This document shows positions 31,890 through 40,381 of a stretch of DNA of 40,680 bases, piece by piece (position 1 is the stretch's first letter; every line of letters starts with the position of its first letter). The DNA lies in contig NZ_JAENIL010000058.1 in the NCBI RefSeq assembly GCF_016595505.1, forward strand, positions 1 through 40,680, written 5' to 3'. Position numbers and translations under genes: made by a program. The notes beneath the pieces were generated by a model, which saw only the letters and a list, made by a program, of their open reading frames with translations, had not been told where the DNA came from and searched no databases. This stretch comes from Pelagicoccus mobilis (GTDB taxonomy: Bacteria; Verrucomicrobiota; Verrucomicrobiia; Opitutales; Opitutaceae).

Positions 31890-34385
31890 TCACTTGCTCT
31901 GAGCCAACGCCAAGAGGCCTTGCAGCGATTGCACTCCGCTCGCCAGCAAATCCGGCCCCGCCTTCGAGTCGCTCACAATCGAATCAAACAAGTCACGCTT
32001 CTCCCGTTGCAGCGACTGGATCTTCTCCTCGATCGTCCCCTGGGCGAACAAACGGTAAACAAACACCGTCTTCGTCTGGCCGATGCGGTGCACCCGATCG
32101 ATCGCCTGACTCTCCACCGCCGGATTCCACCATGGGTCCAACAAGAACACGTAGTCCGCCGCATGCAAAGTGATCCCCACGCTGGCCGCCTTCAAACTCA
32201 CCAGCATCGCGGCCGTCTGATCGGAATTCTGAAAATCACGCACCGGCGCCTCCCGGTCGGCAGTCGACCCCGTCAACTCAAAGATCGGCAGTTCCGGAAA
32301 GGACTCCTCCACCATCTCGCGCGCCCGCTTCAAGAAACGAACGAACTGACTGAAAATCACCACCTTGTGCCCCGTTCCGAGCACCTCGATCAGCTTCTCC
32401 AACAACACCATCAGCTTGCCGCTGTCCTCCACGCTCGCCTCCATCCACGGAAGAAGCTGAGGATCGCAGCTCACCTGACGCAAACGGGTCAACAAGCTCA
32501 AGGTCGCGAAACGGTTCCGCCTCAAGGCATCGCCCAGATTGTCGCCAAAACGAGCCAAGCCCTCCTCGCAAATACGCTGATACTCCCTCGCCTGCACCGG
32601 CGTAACAGGACACTCCAGATCCACGATCACCTTCTCCGGCAACTCCAAAGCGACCTCGCTCTTGGTCCGACGCAGCATGAACGGCTTTATCTGAGCCCTC
32701 AAACGCGCCTTGAACGCCCCTGGATTTTCCGAATACAGCCGCTCAAAGCTATCCCGAGATCCCAGCAATCCAGGCATCAGGAACTGGAAAGCAGGCCAAA
32801 TATCCAACGGCTTGTTCTCGATCGGCGTACCCGTAAGAGCTACACGGCGCTTCGCCTGGATACGGCGACAGCTCCGCGAGACCTTCGAGTCAGGATTCTT
32901 GATAAACTGAGCCTCGTCGATAATCGCAAAATCGAACGCCTCGCCCGCAACGCGCTCGATCCGGTTACGCAACAACGCGAAACTGATGACAGCGACATCC
33001 AGCTCCTCTGCCTTTTTCCCCGCCTTCCTGCCATACCTGCCGACCCTCATCTCCGGGGCGAACTTGGCAAACTCCGAAAGCCACACCGGCACCACGCTCG
33101 CCGGACAAACCACCAAAGTACGCTTCCCCTTCTCCCGTTGAGCCAAAACCAGAGCGATCACCTGCACCGTCTTTCCCAAGCCCATCTCGTCCGCCAGCAA
33201 GCAATGGCAATCGTGACGCAAAAGCCGCGACATCCACTCCACCCCCTGACGTTGGTAAGGCCGCAGGCATTCCAACAAATCAAGCTCCGCTTCCGAGCGA
33301 GGATTCAACAAGCCCTGACGCCACTCACCCAAATCCTCCGAAAGCTCAGCCCCCTCTTCGCCTTCCCCAAAAAGCGAGAACAACTGGTAAAGCTGCCCCG
33401 CTCCACTCGCGTCCGTCTCCACTTCCTTCCAGGCGCTCAAAGCCCGGTGCGAATCTTCCGAAAGCTTCACCACGCCCAACTCAGGCACGAGCATAGGCTC
33501 TTCCCCGCGCGCCAGCAACTCATCCGCCAACCCGCTATCAAGCAGCTTCGCCCCCGAGTCGAAAACCCACTGGATATCCAGCCCCCCCGAGTCCGCACGA
33601 CTCGCCTTAGGCTTGAGCTTGATCTCCACCACCCCCTGCTGGATGTGCTTCACGTTCTCCCTCTCCTCGGTCGAAAAGCGCTGCTTCCAGCTCGGCCACA
33701 CCGATTGGATGAAAAAAACGATCTCCCGCAAATTCTCCAGCAGATAGCCGCCAAACTCAGGAGAATAGCCAAAATGCGACTTTCGCGCCCGAGCAGCGAG
33801 CATGATCAGCCGCCCTCGCTCCTCCGAATTATTGGCCCGCGGCGCCCCGTCCTCCTTGCTCAAAGCCGACACCCGCGTCCCATCCTCGCTCAACCAGTAA
33901 GCCTCGCAGATCAATCCCTTGAAATGCGTATCGAGTACCAGATGCAGCATCCGCACCTCCGAGTCGCTCTCCGCTTTGGACGCGCCCTTCCCCGCCTCCA
34001 GCGGCAGTTCCTCCTCAAGCTCCTCATCCTCGAGCCCTTGCTCAAGGAGAGACAAATCCTCATCCGCCAACAGCTCCTCGATCTCCAGCAACCCCGCCAC
34101 CGCGATCGCTCCGCCCAACACAGGATCCGAAGTCGACGAGCGCACCTTCAGCTCGTGCCCCGTCCACTCGACCACCGAATAGCTCTCCACCGCGCCGAGC
34201 TTGGAATTCACGATCACGTCCGAATCGTTGAGAGAAATCTCGCGAATGCTTCCTTTCTTATAGATGGAACGCCCACGCTTCAACTCCGCAACATCGAACG
34301 CAGCTTCCCAGTCCTCGCCCAAGCGAGACTCCCAAAGCTCCAGCGAACGGCGCGAATACAGGCGGTTTGCTCCTTTCCAACTCAT
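31890..34385 (-). CDS. SNF2-family DNA-dependent ATPase/helicase
   Basis: This 831-residue protein is a SWI2/SNF2 ATPase that moves along DNA or displaces bound proteins. The motor has Walker A DEMGLGKTVQV, Walker B box IIDEAQFIKN, motif III ALTGTPIENKPLDIWPAFQF, and the second lobe with VIFSQFVRFLKRA, SLKAASVGITLHAADYVFLLD and RVHRIGQTKTVFVYRL. The N-terminal region (about residues 35-105) follows the pattern of a SWIM domain (RGRSIYKKGSIREI then SYSVVEW) but lacks the cysteine/histidine zinc ligands. An acidic stretch lies near residues 105-130. The ATG at 34385 is preferred; the frame is open to 34532. It is divergent from the DUF502 gene. Confidence 0.9.
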   Translation of the reverse strand: MSWKGANRLYSRRSLELWESRLGEDWEAAFDVAELKRGRSIYKKGSIREISLNDSDVIVNSKLGAVESYSVVEWTGHELKVRSSTSDPVLGGAIAVAGLLEIEELLADEDLSLLEQGLEDEELEEELPLEAGKGASKAESDSEVRMLHLVLDTHFKGLICEAYWLSEDGTRVSALSKEDGAPRANNSEERGRLIMLAARARKSHFGYSPEFGGYLLENLREIVFFIQSVWPSWKQRFSTEERENVKHIQQGVVEIKLKPKASRADSGGLDIQWVFDSGAKLLDSGLADELLARGEEPMLVPELGVVKLSEDSHRALSAWKEVETDASGAGQLYQLFSLFGEGEEGAELSEDLGEWRQGLLNPRSEAELDLLECLRPYQRQGVEWMSRLLRHDCHCLLADEMGLGKTVQVIALVLAQREKGKRTLVVCPASVVPVWLSEFAKFAPEMRVGRYGRKAGKKAEELDVAVISFALLRNRIERVAGEAFDFAIIDEAQFIKNPDSKVSRSCRRIQAKRRVALTGTPIENKPLDIWPAFQFLMPGLLGSRDSFERLYSENPGAFKARLRAQIKPFMLRRTKSEVALELPEKVIVDLECPVTPVQAREYQRICEEGLARFGDNLGDALRRNRFATLSLLTRLRQVSCDPQLLPWMEASVEDSGKLMVLLEKLIEVLGTGHKVVIFSQFVRFLKRAREMVEESFPELPIFELTGSTADREAPVRDFQNSDQTAAMLVSLKAASVGITLHAADYVFLLDPWWNPAVESQAIDRVHRIGQTKTVFVYRLFAQGTIEEKIQSLQREKRDLFDSIVSDSKAGPDLLASGVQSLQGLLALAQSK

Positions 34386-34549
34386 AATAGCACGTCTAAA
34401 ACCCGCCACCTTGAAAAACGCGCCCAGCCCACTCAACGCTTTTTCTCGAATCAGCACTACAACGCGCCATTTACGAAACCTTCTCCGTTTTGGCGTGTAC
34501 CTGAGGAGACAAATCGCCAACAATCTGAACACCAGTAAACTACGACTCC
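34386..34549. other. Intergenic region between the SNF2 and DUF502 genes
   Basis: These 164 bp lie between divergent starts and must hold promoters for both. No strong promoter, repeat or small gene was seen. Confidence 0.3.
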
Positions 34550-35248
34550 ATGTTCGCTAAACTTCGAAAGTCATTCTTCTCCGGACTCGTCCTCCTCGCC
34601 CCCATCGGCATCACCTTCTTCGTATTCAATTGGCTGGTGGTCAAAGTGGGCGGCAGCGTCAAGGAACCCATCCTGCACCTGCTCTTCATCCCGGACGACC
34701 TCATCTCCAAAGAGGGACTGGCCATGCTCTGGAACACGCTGGCAACTCTCATCGTGGTCCTCTGCATCACCCTACTCGGTTTCTTCTCCCGCTATTTCAT
34801 CGCCAAATACCTCTTCGCGATCGGCGAACGCTTCCTCAACAACGTACCCATCATCAACACCGTCTACACCTCCGTGAAGCAGATCGTAGACACCTTCAGC
34901 TCCCAAAACCGGGCCGTCTTCCAAAAGGTCGTGCTCGTCGAGTTCCCCAAGCAAGGCTGCAAGGCCATCGGATTTCTCACCGGAAACGCCAAAGGGGAAA
35001 TCCAACACAAAACCGACGAGCCGCTTTTCAACGTTTTCGTTCCAACCACCCCGAACCCAACGAGCGGCTTCCTCGTGATGATGCGACAGGAGGACGTGCA
35101 AATCCTCGACATGACAGTAGGCCAAGGCATGAAGCTGATCATTTCCGGCGGAGCCGTCGCCCCCATCTACCCGCCCGTGGAAGAAAGCCTGGAAATCAAG
35201 AGCCCAAACGAATCAAAAGAGAAGACTCAGCCCCAAGATGCCGGCTGA
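34550..35248 (+). CDS. DUF502 family inner membrane protein
   Basis: This 232-residue protein belongs to DUF502, a membrane family of unknown role. Two hydrophobic segments lie at about residues 10-33 (SGLVLLAPIGITFFVFNWLV) and 60-84 (LWNTLATLIVVLCITLLGFF). The signature NVPIINTVYTSVKQIVDTFS and the FVPTTPNPTSGFLVMM segment are typical. The C-terminal 20 residues are hydrophilic. The gene overlaps recO by 11 bp, so the two are probably translated together. The family is widespread in bacteria and plants, and no reaction is known. Confidence 0.9.
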   Translation: MFAKLRKSFFSGLVLLAPIGITFFVFNWLVVKVGGSVKEPILHLLFIPDDLISKEGLAMLWNTLATLIVVLCITLLGFFSRYFIAKYLFAIGERFLNNVPIINTVYTSVKQIVDTFSSQNRAVFQKVVLVEFPKQGCKAIGFLTGNAKGEIQHKTDEPLFNVFVPTTPNPTSGFLVMMRQEDVQILDMTVGQGMKLIISGGAVAPIYPPVEESLEIKSPNESKEKTQPQDAG

Positions 35249-35858
35249 AAAACTCATCCTCCCCCAGGCCATCGTCCTCAAGCAAACTCCCTCCGGAGAA
35301 CGCTTCACCCAAATCCACCTGCTCTCCGTAGACCTCGGCCTATTCAGCGTCCTCAAACGAAACCGGAGCAAGGCCAACGGATTCACCATCGACCTCTTCG
35401 ATCAAGGAGAAGCCCACATCGACCACAAACCGGGCGAAACCGCTAATCGGGGGTTCCTCACAGACTTCGTCGTATCCAAAAAGCGGAGCGGCTTAGGAAA
35501 AAGCTACCGTTCGCTTCAAGCCGCTTCCTGGCTCTCCGGCCTTCTTCTGCGCAACCCTATGCACGAAGAAAGCAACGAGGACCTCTTTCACCTGGCAGAA
35601 CGCGCCTTCGACGCCCTAAGCGACGGACGCCCCCCTCACGCCGTAATGCTCAAAACGCTCTACGTCTTCGCCCGGGACGAAGGCTATCCCGTCCTCGAAG
35701 ACTGGGCCAGCAAACTGGGGCCACAAATTGCCGGCTCCGTCGCAACACTGCTAAACACGCCGCTCGCCCAAATCCAACTAGAACGCGAAACGCAACAAAA
35801 CGCCTACGCCTCACTCGCCCACTACATCGAGCACCACACGCACATCCACTTGCCCTAA
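35238..35858 (+). CDS. recO: Probable DNA repair protein RecO
   Basis: This 206-residue protein resembles RecO, which loads RecA onto SSB-coated DNA in the RecFOR route. The N-terminal OB-like part begins with AIVLKQTPSGERFTQIHLLS and FSVLKRNRSKANG. The rest is helical, as in RecO. It has no cysteine, so the zinc finger present in some RecO proteins is absent, as in other known RecO proteins. It is slightly short for the family. The stop codon shares two bases with the stop of the convergent kinase gene. The RecO call is based on the N-terminal pattern and length and is moderately sure. Confidence 0.7.
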   Translation: MPAEKLILPQAIVLKQTPSGERFTQIHLLSVDLGLFSVLKRNRSKANGFTIDLFDQGEAHIDHKPGETANRGFLTDFVVSKKRSGLGKSYRSLQAASWLSGLLLRNPMHEESNEDLFHLAERAFDALSDGRPPHAVMLKTLYVFARDEGYPVLEDWASKLGPQIAGSVATLLNTPLAQIQLERETQQNAYASLAHYIEHHTHIHLP

Positions 35859-37780
35859 ACGAAGCTCGACGAATCCATATACAGCTCCAGCTCCTCCTTA
35901 AACTCGGAGTAGGCGCCTTCGATCAAAAGCTTCCAGTGCTCGCCTTTCAGCGGAGCCCGCCCATCGCTCGCGACAAGCTCAAGCCCCTTGGCCAAATCCA
36001 AAATATTGCGAGCCCCGAGCAAGGCTAACGCCCCCTTCAGAGAATGGGCACGCATCCCCACATCCTTGCGATTTCCGCCGCCAATCGAATCAAGCAAACT
36101 CGCCACTTCCGCATCTACGATGCCAATCGCCGTGGCAACGATTTCCCTGCGATTGGTATCCGACGTTTTCATACGATCGATATACGCTTCCAGAACAGAG
36201 AAATCGACATTGTTGGAACGTTTCGGCTCTGACGCCTCCTCAGCAAGCGGATTAACCGCCATAAAAGAGTCCTCCTCGACCACCTCCGACTCCGAGGAAT
36301 CAAGCGTAGCAAACTCGCTATTCCCGTCCGAATAAAGATAACGATCGAGAACACTGCGCAGCTGCTTAAAGTCGACCGGCTTGTGAACGACCTCGACCAT
36401 CCCCGCCTCTATGCAGCGTACTTGGTCGCGTCGAAAAACCTTAGCCGTTACGCCAATGATCGGTACCGGAGGCTGCAAACGAGTGAGAGACAATATTTTT
36501 TCCGTAGCCTCGTACCCATTCATTTCAGGCAGCATCACATCCATCAGAATCAAATCGTATTTCCCGTCCTGATACGTTTCGACCGCAGAACGCCCATTAT
36601 CGACTCGATCGAACTTCGCTCCGTAGTCCTGCAAGAAATGCCCTAAAATATCAGCGTTTAGCTGGTTATCCTCCACTACGAGAACTCGCTTCGACTCATC
36701 GCGGCGCTCCGGCTTGATCTCCACCTCCGCAACCTCGGCATTCGGGGAAGCGAAACTAGCAGGCTCCGCCGATTCGCTGCTCGGACGCAGGGGCAAGGAG
36801 ATCTCAAACAGGCTACCGCCTTCCTTAGGATGCAGCAGCTTCAAACTGCCCCCCATCTTGGTCACCAGCTCTTTACTGATCGCGAGCCCCAATCCAGTTC
36901 CCTCCGGGGTACGGCTCGGCTCGCCCAATTGAAAAAACGGACGAAAGATAGCATCACCCTGTTCTTTCCCTACACCCGACCCCGTATCCTGAACTCCAAT
37001 ACATAGGGTTTCATTTTGACACGAGACACTCACCGAGACCCAACCATTGCTTGTGAACTTGATCGCGTTTGCGATCAGGTTGCTCAAAACCTGCGTCACT
37101 CGCATCCGGGGCAGCAAGGCGAGAAAATTAGCGTCCTCCCCAACATTCAAACGAAGCTCCAGCCCTTTCTTGCGAGCCCGTTCACGGAAAAGACCTACCA
37201 CCTCATGCACGAAGTGATCCACGTTTACCGTTTCCGCGTGGAAGTTGATCTTAGACGTCGCCACTCGCGAGTACTCAAGGATGTCATTAATCAACCCCTT
37301 GAGCATGTGGTTGCACGATTGCAGCTTATCCAAGATAGCATGCTGATCCGCATCCATCTGCGTGCCGCTGAGCACGTTGGTAAACCCAATCACCCCGTTC
37401 AGAGCCACACGAAGCTCATGACTCACTGTCGTTAGAAAATCCAGAGCTTCCTTGTCGACCGGCTCGACGGACGGAGCCTCCACCTTCGCAATGGAGATCT
37501 CAATACACACCAAATCATGCGGAAGCGCTAAACGCTCGCACGCAAACTCCACTTCTTCGATCTCGCCGCTGGCATGTTTGAGATAGCCGGATCGCTCGAC
37601 CACCTCCCCTGCCTCCGCAGGAAGAAACTTAGAGGCATCCTCGACGACCAAGCTCTGCCAATCAAGCTGCGTATCCGCCGCCTCAACACCCAAACGCTCA
37701 GCCAGAGCCTCAGGTAGCCTTACGACGCGTCGCTGAGCGTCGACTAGAACCGTGTATCTCATCTCCGCGCCGCTTTCCAT
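35855..37780 (-). CDS. Soluble hybrid sensor histidine kinase with REC and HPt domains
   Basis: This 641-residue protein combines a PAS-like N-terminal domain (about 1-100), a HisKA dimerisation domain with His121 (SHELRVALNGVIGF), an HATPase domain (Asn238, DTGSG at 265-269, GTGLGLA 294-300), a receiver domain with Asp414 and Lys467, and a C-terminal HPt with His579 (RAHSLKGALALLG). No membrane segment is seen, so it senses a cytoplasmic signal. The H-box has VA where TP is usual: Val125 takes the place of the Thr or Asn commonly linked to phosphatase activity. It follows the NarL-type regulator by 15 nt and they form a phosphorelay pair. Confidence 0.93.
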   Translation of the reverse strand: MESGAEMRYTVLVDAQRRVVRLPEALAERLGVEAADTQLDWQSLVVEDASKFLPAEAGEVVERSGYLKHASGEIEEVEFACERLALPHDLVCIEISIAKVEAPSVEPVDKEALDFLTTVSHELRVALNGVIGFTNVLSGTQMDADQHAILDKLQSCNHMLKGLINDILEYSRVATSKINFHAETVNVDHFVHEVVGLFRERARKKGLELRLNVGEDANFLALLPRMRVTQVLSNLIANAIKFTSNGWVSVSVSCQNETLCIGVQDTGSGVGKEQGDAIFRPFFQLGEPSRTPEGTGLGLAISKELVTKMGGSLKLLHPKEGGSLFEISLPLRPSSESAEPASFASPNAEVAEVEIKPERRDESKRVLVVEDNQLNADILGHFLQDYGAKFDRVDNGRSAVETYQDGKYDLILMDVMLPEMNGYEATEKILSLTRLQPPVPIIGVTAKVFRRDQVRCIEAGMVEVVHKPVDFKQLRSVLDRYLYSDGNSEFATLDSSESEVVEEDSFMAVNPLAEEASEPKRSNNVDFSVLEAYIDRMKTSDTNRREIVATAIGIVDAEVASLLDSIGGGNRKDVGMRAHSLKGALALLGARNILDLAKGLELVASDGRAPLKGEHWKLLIEGAYSEFKEELELYMDSSSFV

Positions 37781-37795
37781 TTGGATTAGGTTTTC

Positions 37796-38440
37796 TTAAA
37801 GCGTAACGAGCCCTGTACGAACCGCGAAAAGCGTCACCCCCGCGATATCGAAAATCCGGAGCTTCTTCGAAATGTTGCTCCGATGAGATTCGACCGTCTT
37901 GATACTCAAACCAAGATTCTGGGCGATCTCCTTGTTCGTCATACCAGAAGCGACGAAAACAACGATCTGCTTTTCACGATCGCTCAACGTCTCCAGTAGC
38001 TCCTTCTGATCGAGCACGTCCGGAGAATCCGTCGTGGTCTGAGCGGACGCCTTTACGAAAATGTTGCCGTTCGCCACCGCCTCGATCGCCTGCTCGAAAA
38101 CGGAAAACTCTTCCTTCTTGTTGAGAAAGCCAGTGACTCCCATCTGCAACAACGAGCCGATTCGCTTCGGATCCTCGACCGAGGAGATGATCAAAATCTT
38201 CGCCTCGGGCTGCTCGTTGATCAGCCGCTCCGCCAACTCCTGCCCCGTGATCCCCGGCAATCTCAAATCGAGGATAACCAGATCCGGACGATGTTGCTCG
38301 CAGAGTCGGTACGCTTCCTCCCCCGTGGCGACCTCGCCGATGATTTCGAAGCCAAACCGCTGGCTGATGATGCGAACGAGAAAGTCACGAAACAGCGTTT
38401 CGTCTTCTGCAACTACGACTTTGAGTGTTGGTTTTGACAT
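37796..38440 (-). CDS. NarL/LuxR-type response regulator
   Basis: This 214-residue regulator has a receiver domain (about 1-125) and a LuxR-type HTH (about 150-210). The phosphate acceptor is Asp58 in LVILDLRLPG; acidic residues lie at AEDE (11-14) and the lysine is at about 108. The HTH shows LSDREKQIVVFVASGMTNKE followed by SIKTVESHRSNISKKL. It is the first gene of the pair with the hybrid kinase, which supports a direct phosphorelay. About 200 bp without a gene lie upstream; no clear promoter or binding site was seen there apart from a small hairpin (AGCCCCG/CGGGGTT near 38530). Confidence 0.93.
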   Translation of the reverse strand: MSKPTLKVVVAEDETLFRDFLVRIISQRFGFEIIGEVATGEEAYRLCEQHRPDLVILDLRLPGITGQELAERLINEQPEAKILIISSVEDPKRIGSLLQMGVTGFLNKKEEFSVFEQAIEAVANGNIFVKASAQTTTDSPDVLDQKELLETLSDREKQIVVFVASGMTNKEIAQNLGLSIKTVESHRSNISKKLRIFDIAGVTLFAVRTGLVTL

Positions 38441-38640
38441 CTGATAGGCGCCAATGAAGGGGCAGCAAAAGTGGCACTAAGGGTAAATCGAGGAACGGCA
38501 AATTAGCAACCGATCAAGGGAAAGAGCCCCGAACAAACGGGGTTAGGACGATGTTGGTACGAAATACGTCGTTTCTGCGCAAGTTCCGTCTTTGCACAAA
38601 AGCAACAGAATTGAGCTAGCAATAACACCTAGAGCCTCGA
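38441..38640. other. Gene-free stretch upstream of the response regulator
   Basis: This 200-bp stretch holds a hairpin with CCCCG/CGGGG arms near 38530-38550. A second inverted repeat, ctagagc/gctctag (38629-38652), has the stop codon of the adenylate-kinase-like gene in its loop. It must contain the promoter for the regulator-kinase pair. I see no coding potential. Confidence 0.4.
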
Positions 38641-39885
38641 TCAAAGCTCTAGACCTCGGCGAATTTCGGAACCTTTGAAACGGATCGTGATGCGGAAAAC
38701 CTTCTTCATACGGCAGCGGATCTGCCCCGTCTCCAGATCAAAGGTCTCCGGAATTTCGATCTTATGCAAATCGACCGACGCATGATAGCCACGCTCCGAG
38801 AAGATATCGATGAGCATCGCCATCGCATGCTGATTATCGAGCAAGGGATCCTCCGAGTTGATATGCGCCGAACCTGTGATCGCGTGGTGGAGAACGATCG
38901 GCATGATCTTGTCCTCGATGAAATCGATCACACTGTGGAAAAGGTCCGTATCCTCCATCTCATACTTGTCGAGACGACGGACCAGCTGCTGACGCGCGTG
39001 CTCCACGATCTTGCTCGCGATCGGCAAACGATGCAGCGAGTCGAAGGTCCGCGGATCAAGCTCCAAAGAGCTTTGGTACTGAAGCTCCTTGATGATGTTC
39101 TGGCGAACTTCCGGCAACCCGCCCTGGGCATTGATGAAGTGGTAGTGGAAAACTTCGCGCAGAGACTGCAAGGCATCGTAAGTCGCTTCCTTGAACACCC
39201 GATAACGCCGCTGGGCCGCCTTCGGATCAAGGTCAGTAGCTCTCAGCTCCTTGACCTCTCCGATTCCAGTTTCACGCACCTCCTCGTTGTGCTCCGCAAT
39301 TTCGCGGCCACGCTTGAGCTGACGCTCCACACTCTCCTTCTCGTCGATGAAGAGCATCATGATGTGAATCAGCGGCTGACGGAACTGGCTACGGTATTCA
39401 GTATGGAAATACTCAGCCCTCAACTGAAGCATCTTGTGGTAGAGCATCTTCATACACTCCACCTGCACGAACGTACGAGGGAAGCCGTCCAAGATCGCCC
39501 CGTCCTCGTAATCCGGCTCCAAAAGCTTTTCCAGCAAGATACCGATCACCTCGGTGTCGCCCACCATGCCGCCAGCGTCCTTGATCTTGCGCATCTCCGG
39601 CGTATCCAGAAGCGAGCTCACCACGATCGGCTCTGCCGTGAGACCCCTGACATCTTGAATGAACGGCGTATTCGTTCCCTTACCCGCGCCCGGCGCACCA
39701 CCGAGCAAAATCAGCTCCTGGGGAAAATGGAGGCGAGTCCGCCCGTACTTTTCCTCCAACTTGTTCCAGACTGTGTTGAAGATGATTTGGGCGTCCTTGA
39801 CCTCAAGGTCTTGGTGACGGACTGCAGTATCGGTGTTCGCCTCTCCTTCGGAGGCCTCGCTTGGCTTCAGCGTTTCATCGCTCAT
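38641..39885 (-). CDS. Adenylate-kinase-like nucleoside monophosphate kinase with N- and C-terminal extensions
   Basis: This 414-residue protein has an adenylate-kinase core at about residues 58-270: the P-loop GGAPGAGKGT (62-71), the NMP-binding segment with GGMVGDTEV, and DGFPRT (133-138). The LID region is seen as QLKRGREIAEHNEE with LDPKAAQRRYRVFKEAT. Typical adenylate kinases have about 190-220 residues. The extra parts are about 60 residues at the N-terminus, which look disordered and acidic, and about 140 at the C-terminus that I do not recognise, mixed helical with a final strand-rich IRCRMKKVFRITIRFKG. The substrate could differ from AMP. It follows an ACT-domain protein by 37 nt. 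Confidence 0.85.
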   Translation of the reverse strand: MSDETLKPSEASEGEANTDTAVRHQDLEVKDAQIIFNTVWNKLEEKYGRTRLHFPQELILLGGAPGAGKGTNTPFIQDVRGLTAEPIVVSSLLDTPEMRKIKDAGGMVGDTEVIGILLEKLLEPDYEDGAILDGFPRTFVQVECMKMLYHKMLQLRAEYFHTEYRSQFRQPLIHIMMLFIDEKESVERQLKRGREIAEHNEEVRETGIGEVKELRATDLDPKAAQRRYRVFKEATYDALQSLREVFHYHFINAQGGLPEVRQNIIKELQYQSSLELDPRTFDSLHRLPIASKIVEHARQQLVRRLDKYEMEDTDLFHSVIDFIEDKIMPIVLHHAITGSAHINSEDPLLDNQHAMAMLIDIFSERGYHASVDLHKIEIPETFDLETGQIRCRMKKVFRITIRFKGSEIRRGLEL

Positions 39886-39922
39886 GTAAGAACAGGGTGG
39901 ATAACGAGATAGAAGAGAAATA

Positions 39923-40381
39923 CTAGCGCGAAATGTCGCGTTGGTTCAAAACACGGATTCCTCGCGTATTCAGGATGTCTATCGCAAGCTCCATATCCTC
40001 AATACTTATCGCTAAAGCCGACTTTCCGCTCGGACGGCTCACAAAGGCATAAATGTAGTGCACGTTGATCTCGGTCTGCAGCAAGGAGGCCAAGACGCGA
40101 TTGATGTCATGCTCGCCAGCAATCTCGACCGCCAGCACCTCCGTCTCGCTAAAAGTGATATCGTTCTGCCACAGCAAGGTCTTAGCCTGCTGCGGATCAT
40201 CCACCACCACCCGCGTGATGGCGCAATCCGTCGTATCAAGCGTCGTCAACGCCAGCACGTGAATCTCATGCTCGTCAAACAGTCGGCAAATATCAGAGAG
40301 ACGCCCCACCTTGTTCTCCATGAAAATGGAGAGCTGTTTTACCGGATCCGGTACAGAAGTTTCGATAGCAGGCTGTTCCAT
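39923..40381 (-). CDS. Tandem ACT-domain protein
   Basis: This 152-residue protein appears to consist of two ACT domains, about residues 15-80 and 85-150. The first begins KQLSIFMENKVGRLSDICRL, where the ENKVGRL turn is the usual ligand-binding loop, followed by ALTTLDTTDCAITRVVVDD. The second has HYIYAFVSRPSGKSALAISI. ACT pairs often bind amino acids and regulate enzymes or genes. It has no enzyme or DNA-binding part. It lies upstream of the adenylate-kinase-like gene, probably in one unit. The ligand is unknown. Confidence 0.88.
   Translation of the reverse strand: MEQPAIETSVPDPVKQLSIFMENKVGRLSDICRLFDEHEIHVLALTTLDTTDCAITRVVVDDPQQAKTLLWQNDITFSETEVLAVEIAGEHDINRVLASLLQTEINVHYIYAFVSRPSGKSALAISIEDMELAIDILNTRGIRVLNQRDISR

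Noticed and set aside
31875-34538. An 887-codon open frame on the plus strand antisense to the SNF2 gene
   Set aside because: Its protein is Arg/Gln/His/Leu-rich with no domain, while the opposite strand encodes an intact SNF2 ATPase. Long antisense frames are expected when codon use avoids certain bases.
35238-35858. Loss of zinc ligands in RecO as a sign of decay
   Set aside because: The protein has no cysteine, but zinc-free RecO proteins are known, so this alone is not unusual.
38764-39912. A 382-codon plus-strand frame antisense to the adenylate-kinase-like gene
   Set aside because: No recognisable domain, and it mirrors a well-supported gene on the minus strand.
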